DNA from: Volvox africanus
Taxonomy: Eukaryota > Chlorophyta > Chlorophyceae > Chlamydomonadales > Volvocaceae
Length of the DNA: 64,000 bases
Assembly (NCBI GenBank): GCA_030268105.1
Contig: BSDZ01000011.1
Span: 3,366,001 to 3,430,000, forward strand
Direction of reading: 5' to 3'
In this document: positions 1 through 11,966 of the stretch, in pieces
Numbering within the stretch: position 1 is the stretch's first letter
Layout of the letters: each line of letters opens with the position of its first letter
Position numbers and translations under genes: made by a program
The notes under the pieces: generated by a model
Database searches by the model: none
Told to the model about the DNA's origin: nothing
The model's input: the letters and a program-made list of their open reading frames with translations, nothing else

Positions 1-520
1 CGGTTGTACGTCTTACGGCAACCAGTGCGTCAAGACGAAGTTTCATCCACGATATCAGCGCATCTCAATACTGACGTTGGCGTAGTTTAATGTATTTTGG
101 GAGTTGGATCCGAAACCTTGCGTCTCGTAGTGGAGGTGTGTACTCATCCATGTTGCGGCCATGCACACTCATTAGCCTCCCGCCCATCGCACTCGTTCTT
201 CACATCCCCGCGCCTTTGCTCATCTGCTCCATCGGGAAGGTTTGAAAGCTTTTCCGTTTTCACATTCACTCCACTGAGATCCTTTCAATTTTCTGACACT
301 AGTCATCGCCGGTTCCGTCCCCCTCTTCCCCCTCTTTCTGCTGCATCTCGGATGGCCATCATCCTCATCATGCCGCACTATACATTTTATAAGTTGTTAT
401 TCGTGCATTATCCTCCTGGAATAATCGAATGGCGATTGACCAAGTGGGTTACGGCTCTGTACAATCCACCCATTCCGAATCCCAGCCGCACTGCTGTGCC
501 CTACCCGAAATCTCTATGTG

Positions 521-588
521 TATGGGTGTATGGGTGTATGGGTGTATGGGTGTATGGGTGTATGGGTGTATGGGTGTATGGGTGTATG
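521..588. repeat. TATGGGTG minisatellite
   Basis: Perfect tandem 8-mers with 8 copies here and in unit 2 (6504-6571). There are 4 copies in units 3, 4, 5, 7 and 8 (12487-12518, 18446-18477, 24403-24434, 36309-36340, 42268-42299) and 3 in unit 6 (30360-30383). Copy-number change explains most length differences between units, as expected of replication slippage or unequal exchange. Confidence 0.95.
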
Positions 589-728
589 TTTCCCCCTCTT
601 CGTCCCTGATTCCCGCTCCCATGTCATATAAACTGGAGTCATTGCAGGCGGTCGCACCGCCATGCCGCAAGCTTCTGCGCTTAGTTGTGCTAGTGATGAA
701 TGCCCTTCTTACACCATGCGGTTTAAAA

Positions 729-1082
729 TGTTCGGGGGCCGGTGAGAACGAGCACCGACAGGGGATGAGGAACGGAGATCACGGGCCGGAGTCCAGGGTA
801 CAGAGCACGGGGCACGGGGCACGGAGCCGGTGGCCGATGGCCGGGGTGCGGGGTGCGGGGTGCGAGGTGCAGGGTCCGGGGGACGGGGACAGGGACGGAA
901 ATGAGGGACGGGGATGAAGTATGCGAGACGGGGAATGGGGAACGAGAGACGGGAGACGGGGGATGAGGGCCTGAGTCCGGGGTCCGGGATCCGGGGTCCA
1001 GGGGCCGAGGACGGGAAACGAGGAACGAGGGACGGGGGAGGGGGCAAGGGGCATGGGAGACGGCGGACGGGAAACGGGGGAT
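729..1082 (+). repeat. G-rich degenerate repeat block, quadruplex-prone
   Basis: The block is built of variations on short G-run words such as acgggg, ggggtgc and ggggtcc, with strong G/C strand asymmetry. Positions 872-894 hold four runs of three or more G separated by 2-3 nt, the classical G-quadruplex pattern. It recurs at the same offset in every complete unit. Long open frames across it on both strands are low-complexity Pro/Arg/Ser or Gly/Arg strings and are not taken as genes. Confidence 0.8.
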
Positions 1083-2407
1083 GTTCCCACGTGTATGTAT
1101 ATGGGTGTGTGTTGTTATTACGAGATTTACACCGATTTGCATCCTTTCTTTCTATCACTTTTCTAACACCACTACGGACAGGGTCCGAAAATGGGGTGAC
1201 CAGGCATCCTGTGCCTGCACTGCCAATCCATCCCCTCTCTAGGGGCCTCCGCTTCCTTCTGCCCAGCCTCCATACGCCCACCTTATGGGTGTGTAATAAA
1301 ATAAACGAACAAAGGAATAACCCCACGATCCAGGTGGCAGACATCCATCACTTCACAGCCACCTTCCTTAAATATAGAAACAAGGTCCGCCAATAAAAAA
1401 ACATCAGCACTATCATGAATATCATTATCCCAGTAACGCCACAACTGGGCGCTTGCTTGCTAGGGATAACACGCGAAGAAGAATCTACGTTCCTGTTACG
1501 GATGAGGGGGGAATCACTATGCTGCAGCTGCAGCAAGTTGCTGAATTGTGTCTCGCCATCAAACAGCCAGTACCTTGGAATTCGACAGCATTCCGCAGCA
1601 CTTCTGAGTCCACAATCCTTTCCCCCATCTTCCCTCGGCGCCTTAATTACTTGGGAAGTGCACGCACGCCATCATTTCTACGAATGAAGTAAAGCACACC
1701 CAGCACGCTAGCTAGCTGTAGGTCCTACTAAAGTATTGACAATGGATGCGGGTTTACCAACCCACCTTGCCAATAATGAACGCACCGTAAAAAGAAAAAC
1801 CTAGGAAAAAGCGAAGCTAGCTGCTCATGAAGGAAGTATACATACGGGGAATACGGGGAAAACCAAAACACACACGAATGTTTTAGCATCGAGCTAACTA
1901 TCCTGCTGTATGTCTCGCTGAATCAAAGGAGTACGAATGAAGCGCTCAAAATGAAAGAGGGCAGGCATGCGATTGCCACGTCATGAGGCCCTACTCAAAC
2001 CGCCTCATCTCGATCATCTGCAGAATCATCTGCTGTTCACCTGCTGCCGGAAGTCCCACTCAGCCTGCCCCCAATACAGAGCAGCGCAGGTGGCATACGA
2101 AACGTCCTGGCAGCAGAAGGCCGCCATCCATAAACGAATTAGCACCCAAGACCTGGGCTAGAGGTGCGGTTGGCATCTCATATCGATCTACCACGAAGCC
2201 ATCATACGGAAATCAGAAAATTACCGGCTGCTGCACAGCAAAAGCCATACTTGTGTGCCACCTACCCATCCCCCCTCGCTCGAGTCTCTCTTGATATATC
2301 TTTTTAATCACCTCGTCCCACGCCTCAGTCCTGATCATGGAGCCCATCCAGAACCCCCCGCCCCCCAAACACGCTGAATTGTCGCGCACTCAGCAAGTAT
2401 GTAGTGC

Positions 2408-4281
2408 TCATCTGCCAGACGTGGGTCTGCTGCAGGCAGCCGTGCCCGTCCGTCCTGCAGCCTGCGACTCGCGACGCCAAAGAGCATCCTTCAGCTCCTC
2501 GCACCTTCTCGACCAAGACTCATTCACTTCGCGCAGCTCCACCTTCAGGCAGCGGATCTCCTCGCGGCGATCCACTCTAGCCAAGGAGCGCTCCCGGGCG
2601 ATGGTGACCTTGGCCTCCACTAGTTGCGCCCGCAGCTCCACATTCTCGGCAGTCGCCTCGGCCCTTATGGACCACGCCGACGCCTTCCCCTCCCACACCT
2701 CCGACAGCTGAAGCTTCAAGCGCGCCACCATTCTCATGGCGCCATCATAATCCGCCGTGGCATCAGCGGCACGTTTTTCCGTGCAGGTCACGAGATGCTT
2801 CAGGCGGCCAATCTCCTCCGTCAGATTTTCCTGTATGTGGGCAGCAGTGGGTAGGTACATACATACGTGGGTATATCGCAGCAGTTCACAAGGATCAGCG
2901 TTAGGTACACGCATCACATCAGGCCGTGCCGTGCGTCGGGCGGGTACACACAAACACGCCAACCGCCTTACCTTTATCATGCAGTTGTCCTTCTCCATGG
3001 CTTGCACCTGCAGGGCCGTGTCCTGCACGATCTTCTCCTGCCTCACCATCTTCGCTCTCAGAAAGTCGAGCTCAAAGTCCTTGTTTTCCAGCTCCACCCG
3101 GAACTCCTGACCCTCCTGCTCGTTCCTCCTAGCGAAAGCCTTCAGCTTCGAGCGCATATCCTCCTCTCTTGCCTGCGTGTTGATGGACCCAGCAGATGTG
3201 TACAACCATGCACTTCAGGAACGACGTTTTCAATACACATGCATGGCTAGGCGTGGCTGCATACGTACATGTCAAGCCCGTTCCCTCGCGGCGCGGCCCC
3301 CTCACCTTCCATTCGTTGTTCTCCTTGTGCAGCATTTTGATCGTAGACTTCGCCGCCTGGAGGTCCATGGCCAGCTGCGCAGACTTCGCCGCCTCCATGG
3401 TGGCCGCCTCCATGGCGGCCTGCACCTCCTGCCGCAACTTCTCCGTGGTCACTACCTCGGTCTTCAGCTTGGAGAGTGCACAGGCCGCCTTCGCCTCCGC
3501 GGTGCAGACCCGGGCCTGCGCATCAGTCCTGATGACCTCTTCCTTGACCTGCGGCAAGGCAAAAGGACGACCACATGGGTTCATCAAGTTGCGAGAGTGC
3601 CACCTGTCATCTAAATAAATGAATAAATATTTATATAAACACTTAATACACATATCGCACATCCTTGCCCATTGGTACGCACCCTTGCAAGGCCGCCCGC
3701 AAGGAGACTCACCCGCCATTGGCTTCGCTCCTGCTGGGCGACCTGCTCTGCGCTCCTCAGACGTGAAGTCAGCATGGACACCTGCTGCTCATGGTCCGCC
3801 TGAAGCACCCGCACGTTGGCCTCCGCGAGCTGCGTCTGCTGCTGCAGCGCTGCCATCTGCAGCTGCAGCACCTCCGTCCGCTGGCCTGCTGCCGCAAGGG
3901 CCTCCTCACTGCTTGCCTGCAGGGCCTCAATGACCGTCTTCAGGGTCCCCACTTCAACCTCCAACCTCGACTGAAGCCGCCACGCTGAGGTGACGCGCTG
4001 TTGGAACCAGGGCAACTCGACCTTCGCAATGAACGGGACGGGGGAGGGTGAAGACAGCGTTAGTGAATCATCATCAGCCCGCCCCTCGATCAAAGAAACG
4101 AATAACCCCACAGCATCAGGCCCCCTGCTCTCCTCTGCTGGCTGAGGGTCCAGCTCCCAACCCCGCCGCTGTACACCCCCGCCCCCCCATGTGCCCTCGC
4201 TCTCACCTTAGCCTTATAGGCCAGCTGCTGCAGCTTCTTGTTGCCGATTGGGAGCGTGTACCTCACACGCAAAGGAGCCAT
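2408..4281 (-). CDS. Coiled-coil protein, five exons (unit 1 copy)
   Basis: I do not recognise a named family. Joining five exons (4281-4207, 4021-3713, 3548-3306, 3172-2972, 2830-2408) gives 416 residues. All four introns (185, 164, 133 and 141 nt) are phase 0, start GTGAG or GTAAGG, and end in AG. The protein begins MAPLRVRYTLPIG. From about residue 30 it is almost entirely Ala/Gln/Glu/Lys/Leu-rich with heptad-like spacing, which predicts a long alpha-helical coiled coil; there are no membrane segments and no signal peptide. The ATG at 4281 is chosen because an acceptor (cgtcag) lies 3 nt upstream and an upstream exon without ATG can be inferred. A structural or scaffold role is likely from composition alone. 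The D-E intron has no stop in frame, so retention would insert 47 residues. The last exon might end differently if a further intron exists. Confidence 0.75.
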
Positions 4282-4649
4282 CTCCTGACGACACAAGGAA
4301 GGGCAGACAAGTGGACTGGTTATATGCACGAGCAGCAGGCGGCATAAGAACGATAAAAGCCCGGATGATCCACGTGCAGACCAAGATAAGGATAGAAATC
4401 ATCACGCGCCCATCGCGCGCTGTCGCACCCATCGTCCCCAATCACCATGCACTCGGCAGATGCGCTTTGTGATACTCGTGCGTCGTCACCGCTCCCATCA
4501 TCTGGCAACAGTGTTCCTAATGTGCATATATATGTGTGCACATGTATGTGTATATTCACATATTGCTCGAGTGCAGCCACGCTTGCAGTCAGCCAGCAGC
4601 TTCGATTTAGTTAATGACTCGATCAGCAGCAGCGGGCGAAGAGGCTTAC

Positions 4650-4740
4650 CTCGAGCGAGCAAAACAAGACACCTTCAGCACCGGTACTCGGCAACCTCCG
4701 TCCGTCAGCAACCTCGCTCAAAGGTTGTGACGTGTATAAG
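4650..4740 (-). other. Possible 5' untranslated exon of the coiled-coil gene (unit 1)
   Basis: On the minus strand a GTAAGC donor at 4649 lies 368 nt upstream of the acceptor in front of the ATG exon. The sequence just upstream (4650 to about 4740) has no ATG, so it would be a noncoding first exon. Its upstream limit is a guess. The same sequence is present in units 2-8 at the same offset. Confidence 0.35.
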
Positions 4741-5983
4741 GACGATGAAGTCTTGAGTCAATACCCTATAATGAAAACAAAGGAACAACAGCCATCACAT
4801 ATGGCCCCGATGCCGAGGAATAAAGGTCCCACGGTACGCACATACACACACAGAGGCAGGAGCGGCGTCCCAACACCACAACGCACGTTGCCCAAGCAAA
4901 TCGTGCGTATTCTGTCTGATACCGCACATACTTTGCGCGTAAGCAGCAGAAGTCAGCCACAATGCAGTATGCTGCAAGTGCGGGGGTAACTTATGATTTG
5001 GCGAAGCTAAGCAAGCGCAGGGATGCCGCTCCAGCCTCGACTTGCTAGCTTGCGCATCCCGCGCGCATCCCGGCTTCCAGCCGCGTAATAAACAGACACA
5101 AAGCCAAGTACAATGCCATCATATCATGTGTGCATTTGTTCCTTTCTTTGCGTACCTCAAGACGGCACGTTGTGACAAAACACGAAACCTGGTCCGTTGG
5201 CTTTGAAGTAGGCTTTGAAGCACCAGAATTCAACGAACTGCAGGCAAATGGTAAGAGACGGTAAGGTCTATCGTATGTCGCCGAGCTTCGGGCAGTGTGA
5301 GTTCCCAAGGCACGGACGACGGTCCGGTCCCAGTGTTCCCCAGCCACTTCAACCCATAACATGTTCGTGAAGACAATTTAAATCCCAGTGCAATGGAGGC
5401 CGCAAGCTAAGAAAACAACCTTGACAAACAAGGACGAAACCTCGCTCCCCCGAGCAACCCGGGGTCCCGAGGCGAAACCCAGCAGCAGCCAATATAAACA
5501 CACTCAACAACAAGCCGCAGTTCAATTCCTCATGTACCTATAAGTTGGATGACTCGGAACTTTCCGCAATGTTGGCTGTTGGCTTTATAGGCTGTGAGCC
5601 GCCTGAAAATCAACAACCTACATTACAGACATGCAAACTATTTGATCAGTCGTAGGATCAACATAAGCGATTCCCAAGGCAGAACAGCAGACCAAAAGGT
5701 GTACCCGATGCCCGTGCACACTTGGACGGGTCGCACAAAGCCAGTCGATACAAGACCATCAGCAAGGATGCAGATTGCTTGATCTACTCACCAAGGAAGG
5801 GATGCCGCCGCGCAGCCCTCACAATACGACTTTGCTGTAGGAGTTAGAACTTACTGGCTGTGCAGTTGGCGAATGCAATAATCCAGGAAACGGATTATCA
5901 GTAACAAGCTACACTTGCAACGAAACGTTGTAGTATTGCATATGAATTGGGCGACAATGCGCTCTTTATCCCAATCGCTTCCG
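4741..5983. other. Non-genic part of the unit upstream of the coiled-coil gene
   Basis: Contains a GC-rich hairpin-forming stretch near 5440-5475 and a CCAAT plus TATAAA-like stretch near 5490-5500. A 105-residue minus-strand frame (5045-5362) has a plausible acceptor (ttgcctgcag) and donor (gtacgc) inside it, so an exon here is possible but unproven. A minus-strand GTGAGT occurs at about 5789. I cannot assign a product. Confidence 0.4.
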
Positions 5984-8900
5984 CGGTTGTACGTCTTACG
6001 GCAACCAGTGCGTCAAGACGAAGTTTCATCCACGATATCAGCGCATCTCAATACTGACGTTGGCGTAGTTTAATGTATTTTGGGAGTTGGATCCGAAACC
6101 TTGCGTCTCGTAGTGGAGGTGTGTACTCATCCATGTTGCGGCCATGCACACTCATTAGCCTCCCGCCCATCGCACTCGTTCTTCACATCCCCGCGCCTTT
6201 GCTCATCTGCTCCATCGGGAAGGTTTGAAAGCTTTTCCGTTTTCACATTCACTCCACTGAGATCCTTTCAATTTTCTGACACTAGTCATCGCCGGTTCCG
6301 TCCCCCTCTTCCCCCTCTTTCTGCTGCATCTCGGATGGCCATCATCCTCATCATGCCGCACTATACATTTTATAAGTTGTTATTCGTGCATTATCCTCCT
6401 GGAATAATCGAATGGCGATTGACCAAGTGGGTTACGGCTCTGTACAATCCACCCATTCCGAATCCCAGCCGCACTGCTGTGCCCTACCCGAAATCTCTAT
6501 GTGTATGGGTGTATGGGTGTATGGGTGTATGGGTGTATGGGTGTATGGGTGTATGGGTGTATGGGTGTATGTTTCCCCCTCTTCGTCCCTGATTCCCGCT
6601 CCCATGTCATATAAACTGGAGTCATTGCAGGCGGTCGCACCGCCATGCCGCAAGCTTCTGCGCTTAGTTGTGCTAGTGATGAATGCCCTTCTTACACCAT
6701 GCGGTTTAAAATGTTCGGGGGCCGGTGAGAACGAGCACCGACAGGGGATGAGGAACGGAGATCACGGGCCGGAGTCCAGGGTACAGAGCACGGGGCACGG
6801 GGCACGGAGCCGGTGGCCGATGGCCGGGGTGCGGGGTGCGGGGTGCGAGGTGCAGGGTCCGGGGGACGGGGACAGGGACGGAAATGAGGGACGGGGATGA
6901 AGTATGCGAGACGGGGAATGGGGAACGAGAGACGGGAGACGGGGGATGAGGGCCTGAGTCCGGGGTCCGGGATCCGGGGTCCAGGGGCCGAGGACGGGAA
7001 ACGAGGAACGAGGGACGGGGGAGGGGGCAAGGGGCATGGGAGACGGCGGACGGGAAACGGGGGATGTTCCCACGTGTATGTATATGGGTGTGTGTTGTTA
7101 TTACGAGATTTACACCGATTTGCATCCTTTCTTTCTATCACTTTTCTAACACCACTACGGACAGGGTCCGAAAATGGGGTGACCAGGCATCCTGTGCCTG
7201 CACTGCCAATCCATCCCCTCTCTAGGGGCCTCCGCTTCCTTCTGCCCAGCCTCCATACGCCCACCTTATGGGTGTGTAATAAAATAAACGAACAAAGGAA
7301 TAACCCCACGATCCAGGTGGCAGACATCCATCACTTCACAGCCACCTTCCTTAAATATAGAAACAAGGTCCGCCAATAAAAAAACATCAGCACTATCATG
7401 AATATCATTATCCCAGTAACGCCACAACTGGGCGCTTGCTTGCTAGGGATAACACGCGAAGAAGAATCTACGTTCCTGTTACGGATGAGGGGGGAATCAC
7501 TATGCTGCAGCTGCAGCAAGTTGCTGAATTGTGTCTCGCCATCAAACAGCCAGTACCTTGGAATTCGACAGCATTCCGCAGCACTTCTGAGTCCACAATC
7601 CTTTCCCCCATCTTCCCTCGGCGCCTTAATTACTTGGGAAGTGCACGCACGCCATCATTTCTACGAATGAAGTAAAGCACACCCAGCACGCTAGCTAGCT
7701 GTAGGTCCTACTAAAGTATTGACAATGGATGCGGGTTTACCAACCCACCTTGCCAATAATGAACGCACCGTAAAAAGAAAAACCTAGGAAAAAGCGAAGC
7801 TAGCTGCTCATGAAGGAAGTATACATACGGGGAATACGGGGAAAACCAAAACACACACGAATGTTTTAGCATCGAGCTAACTATCCTGCTGTATGTCTCG
7901 CTGAATCAAAGGAGTACGAATGAAGCGCTCAAAATGAAAGAGGGCAGGCATGCGATTGCCACGTCATGAGGCCCTACTCAAACCGCCTCATCTCGATCAT
8001 CTGCAGAATCATCTGCTGTTCACCTGCTGCCGGAAGTCCCACTCAGCCTGCCCCCAATACAGAGCAGCGCAGGTGGCATACGAAACGTCCTGGCAGCAGA
8101 AGGCCGCCATCCATAAACGAATTAGCACCCAAGACCTGGGCTAGAGGTGCGGTTGGCATCTCATATCGATCTACCACGAAGCCATCATACGGAAATCAGA
8201 AAATTACCGGCTGCTGCACAGCAAAAGCCATACTTGTGTGCCACCTACCCATCCCCCCTCGCTCGAGTCTCTCTTGATATATCTTTTTAATCACCTCGTC
8301 CCACGCCTCAGTCCTGATCATGGAGCCCATCCAGAACCCCCCGCCCCCCAAACACGCTGAATTGTCGCGCACTCAGCAAGTATGTAGTGCTCATCTGCCA
8401 GACGTGGGTCTGCTGCAGGCAGCCGTGCCCGTCCGTCCTGCAGCCTGCGACTCGCGACGCCAAAGAGCATCCTTCAGCTCCTCGCACCTTCTCGACCAAG
8501 ACTCATTCACTTCGCGCAGCTCCACCTTCAGGCAGCGGATCTCCTCGCGGCGATCCACTCTAGCCAAGGAGCGCTCCCGGGCGATGGTGACCTTGGCCTC
8601 CACTAGTTGCGCCCGCAGCTCCACATTCTCGGCAGTCGCCTCGGCCCTTATGGACCACGCCGACGCCTTCCCCTCCCACACCTCCGACAGCTGAAGCTTC
8701 AAGCGCGCCACCATTCTCATGGCGCCATCATAATCCGCCGTGGCATCAGCGGCACGTTTTTCCGTGCAGGTCACGAGATGCTTCAGGCGGCCAATCTCCT
8801 CCGTCAGATTTTCCTGTATGTGGGCAGCAGTGGGTAGGTACATACATACGTGGGTATATCGCAGCAGTTCACAAGGATCAGCGTTAGGTACACGCATCAC

Positions 8901-11900
8901 ATCAGGCCGTGCCGTGCGTCGGGCGGGTACACACAAACACGCCAACCGCCTTACCTTTATCATGCAGTTGTCCTTCTCCATGGCTTGCACCTGCAGGGCC
9001 GTGTCCTGCACGATCTTCTCCTGCCTCACCATCTTCGCTCTCAGAAAGTCGAGCTCAAAGTCCTTGTTTTCCAGCTCCACCCGGAACTCCTGACCCTCCT
9101 GCTCGTTCCTCCTAGCGAAAGCCTTCAGCTTCGAGCGCATATCCTCCTCTCTTGCCTGCGTGTTGATGGACCCAGCAGATGTGTACAACCATGCACTTCA
9201 GGAACGACGTTTTCAATACACATGCATGGCTAGGCGTGGCTGCATACGTACATGTCAAGCCCGTTCCCTCGCGGCGCGGCCCCCTCACCTTCCATTCGTT
9301 GTTCTCCTTGTGCAGCATTTTGATCGTAGACTTCGCCGCCTGGAGGTCCATGGCCAGCTGCGCAGACTTCGCCGCCTCCATGGTGGCCGCCTCCATGGCG
9401 GCCTGCACCTCCTGCCGCAACTTCTCCGTGGTCACTACCTCGGTCTTCAGCTTGGAGAGTGCACAGGCCGCCTTCGCCTCCGCGGTGCAGACCCGGGCCT
9501 GCGCATCAGTCCTGATGACCTCTTCCTTGACCTGCGGCAAGGCAAAAGGACGACCACATGGGTTCATCAAGTTGCGAGAGTGCCACCTGTCATCTAAATA
9601 AATGAATAAATATTTATATAAACACTTAATACACATATCGCACATCCTTGCCCATTGGTACGCACCCTTGCAAGGCCGCCCGCAAGGAGACTCACCCGCC
9701 ATTGGCTTCGCTCCTGCTGGGCGACCTGCTCTGCGCTCCTCAGACGTGAAGTCAGCATGGACACCTGCTGCTCATGGTCCGCCTGAAGCACCCGCACGTT
9801 GGCCTCCGCGAGCTGCGTCTGCTGCTGCAGCGCTGCCATCTGCAGCTGCAGCACCTTCCGTCCGCTGGCCTGCTGCCGCAAGGGCCTCCTCACTGCTTGC
9901 CTGCAGGGCCTCAATGACCGTCTTCAGGGTCCCCACTTCAACCTCCAACCTCGACTGAAGCCGCCACGCTGAGGTGACGCGCTGTTGGAACCAGGGCAAC
10001 TCGACCTTCGCAATGAACGGGACGGGGGAGGGTGAAGACAGCGTTAGTGAATCATCATCAGCCCGCCCCTCGATCAAAGAAACGAATAACCCCACAGCAT
10101 CAGGCCCCCTGCTCTCCTCTGCTGGCTGAGGGTCCAGCTCCCAACCCCGCCGCTGTACACCCCCGCCCCCCCATGTGCCCTCGCTCTCACCTTAGCCTTA
10201 TAGGCCAGCTGCTGCAGCTTCTTGTTGCCGATTGGGAGCGTGTACCTCACACGCAAAGGAGCCATCTCCTGACGACACAAGGAAGGGCAGACAAGTGGAC
10301 TGGTTATATGCACGAGCAGCAGGCGGCATAAGAACGATAAAAGCCCGGATGATCCACGTGCAGACCAAGATAAGGATAGAAATCATCACGCGCCCATCGC
10401 GCGCTGTCGCACCCATCGTCCCCAATCACCATGCACTCGGCAGATGCGCTTGTGATACTCGTGCGTCGTCACCGCTCCCATCATCTGGCAACAGTGTTCC
10501 TAATGTGCATATATATGTGTGCACATGTATGTGTATATTCATATATTGCTCGAGTGCAGCCACGCTTGCAGTCAGCCAGCAGCTTCGATTTAGTTAATGA
10601 CTCGATCAGCAGCAGCGGGCGAAGAGGCTTACCTCGAGCGAGCAAAACAAGACACCTTCAGCACCGGTACTCGGCAACCTCCGTCCGTCAGCAACCTCGC
10701 TCAAAGGTTGTGACGTGTATAAGGACGATGAAGTCTTGAGTCAATACCCTATAATGAAAACAAAGGAACAACAGCCATCACATATGGCCCCGATGCCGAG
10801 GAATAAAGGTCCCACGGTACGCACATACACACACAGAGGCAGGAGCGGCGTCCCAACACCACAACGCACGTTGCCCAAGCAAATCGTGCGTATTCTGTCT
10901 GATACCGCACATACTTTGCGCGTAAGCAGCAGAAGTCAGCCACAATGCAGTATGCTGCAAGTGCGGGGGTAACTTATGATTTGGCGAAGCTAAGCAAGCG
11001 CAGGGATGCCGCTCCAGCCTCGACTTGCTAGCTTGCGCATCCCGCGCGCATCCCGGCTTCCAGCCGCGTAATAAACAGACACAAAGCCAAGTACAATGCC
11101 ATCATATCATGTGTGCATTTGTTCCTTTCTTTGCGTACCTCAAGACGGCACGTTGTGACAAAACACGAAACCTGGTCCGTTGGCTTTGAAGTAGGCTTTG
11201 AAGCACCAGAATTCAACGAACTGCAGGCAAATGGTAAGAGACGGTAAGGTCTATCGTATGTCGCCGAGCTTCGGGCAGTGTGAGTTCCCAAGGCACGGAC
11301 GACGGTCCGGTCCCAGTGTTCCCCAGCCACTTCAACCCATAACATGTTCGTGAAGACAATTTAAATCCCAGTGCAATGGAGGCCGCAAGCTAAGAAAACA
11401 ACCTTGACAAACAAGGACGAAACCTCGCTCCCCCGAGCAACCCGGGGTCCCGAGGCGAAACCCAGCAGCAGCCAATATAAACACACTCAACAACAAGCCG
11501 CAGTTCAATTCCTCATGTACCTATAAGTTGGATGACTCGGAACTTTCCGCAATGTTGGCTGTTGGCTTTATAGGCTGTGAGCCGCCTGAAAATCAACAAC
11601 CTACATTACAGACATGCAAACTATTTGATCAGTCGTAGGATCAACATAAGCGATTCCCAAGGCAGAACAGCAGACCAAAAGGTGTACCCGATGCCCGTGC
11701 ACACTTGGACGGGTCGCACAAAGCCAGTCGATACAAGACCATCAGCAAGGATGCAGATTGCTTGATCTACTCACCAAGGAAGGGATGCCGCCGCGCAGCC
11801 CTCACAATACGACTTTGCTGTAGGAGTTAGAACTTACTGGCTGTGCAGTTGGCGAATGCAATAATCCAGGAAACGGATTATCAGTAACAAGCTACACTTG

Positions 11901-11966
11901 CAACGAAACGTTGTAGTATTGCATATGAATTGGGCGACAATGCGCTCTTTATCCCAATCGCTTCCG
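5984..11966. repeat. Tandem unit 2 of the array (5983 bp)
   Basis: This unit has the same length as unit 1 because a 1-nt gain in exon 2 of its gene (9856-9857) is offset by a 1-nt loss near 10450. It has 8 TATGGGTG copies and no telomere-like octamer, and otherwise the same haplotype as unit 1. Its coiled-coil gene is frameshifted. Confidence 0.97.
8391..10265 (-). pseudogene. Coiled-coil protein copy in unit 2, frameshifted
   Basis: Exons correspond to 10265-10191, 10005-9696, 9531-9289, 9155-8955 and 8813-8391. One extra T at 9856-9857 in the second exon shifts the frame after about 75 residues. Translation then runs through an Ala/Gly-rich tail of about 27 residues to a stop at 9772, still inside that exon. 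The other exons match the intact copies. Either this copy is broken or the extra base is a consensus error in a near-identical array. Confidence 0.75.

Larger units (their letters stand above)
1..2407. other. Non-genic part of the unit downstream of the coiled-coil gene
   Basis: Apart from the minisatellite and the G-rich block I see no supportable gene. Short open frames exist on both strands around 1350-1690 and 1960-2290, but they show no splice-consistent extension, no recognisable motif and no clear codon structure. No poly(A) signal of the TGTAA type lies close behind the stop codon at 2408. The same holds in every unit. Confidence 0.6.
1..5983. repeat. Tandem unit 1 of the 5.95-kb array (5983 bp)
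   Basis: The sequence at 1 (cggttgtacgtcttacgg) recurs at 5984 and at every later unit start, which sets the unit phase; the true start of the array lies left of the window. This unit carries 8 copies of TATGGGTG, lacks the telomere-like octamer near its start, and has the unit 1/2-type variants (gcaggcatgcg near 1961, cagcagaagg near 2111, aaaacaaagg near 4773). It has one extra t near 4467 compared with all other units. It contains one intact coiled-coil gene on the minus strand. Confidence 0.97.

Noticed and set aside
521..588. TATGGGTG tract as an interstitial telomere
   Set aside because: It resembles some yeast telomere octamers, but the host looks algal and the tract sits inside each unit rather than at an end.
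97..1396. Long open frames on both strands of the unit's minisatellite and G-rich block (e.g. 97-609 plus, 709-1344 minus)
   Set aside because: They are translations of simple repeats (WVYGCMGV strings, Pro/Arg/Ser-rich runs), change length with minisatellite copy number, and overlap antisense in several frames.
2337..4347. Plus-strand open frames opposite the coiled-coil gene
   Set aside because: Shadows of the minus-strand exons; they lack splice-consistent extension, and the minus strand has four matching phase-0 introns.
5045..5362. Separate minus-strand gene of 105 codons in each unit
   Set aside because: Splice-like sites inside it permit several frames and no motif supports any of them; mentioned only as a possible exon.
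5505..5540. tRNA-like T-arm (gttcaattcc)
   Set aside because: No acceptor or anticodon stem can be paired around it.
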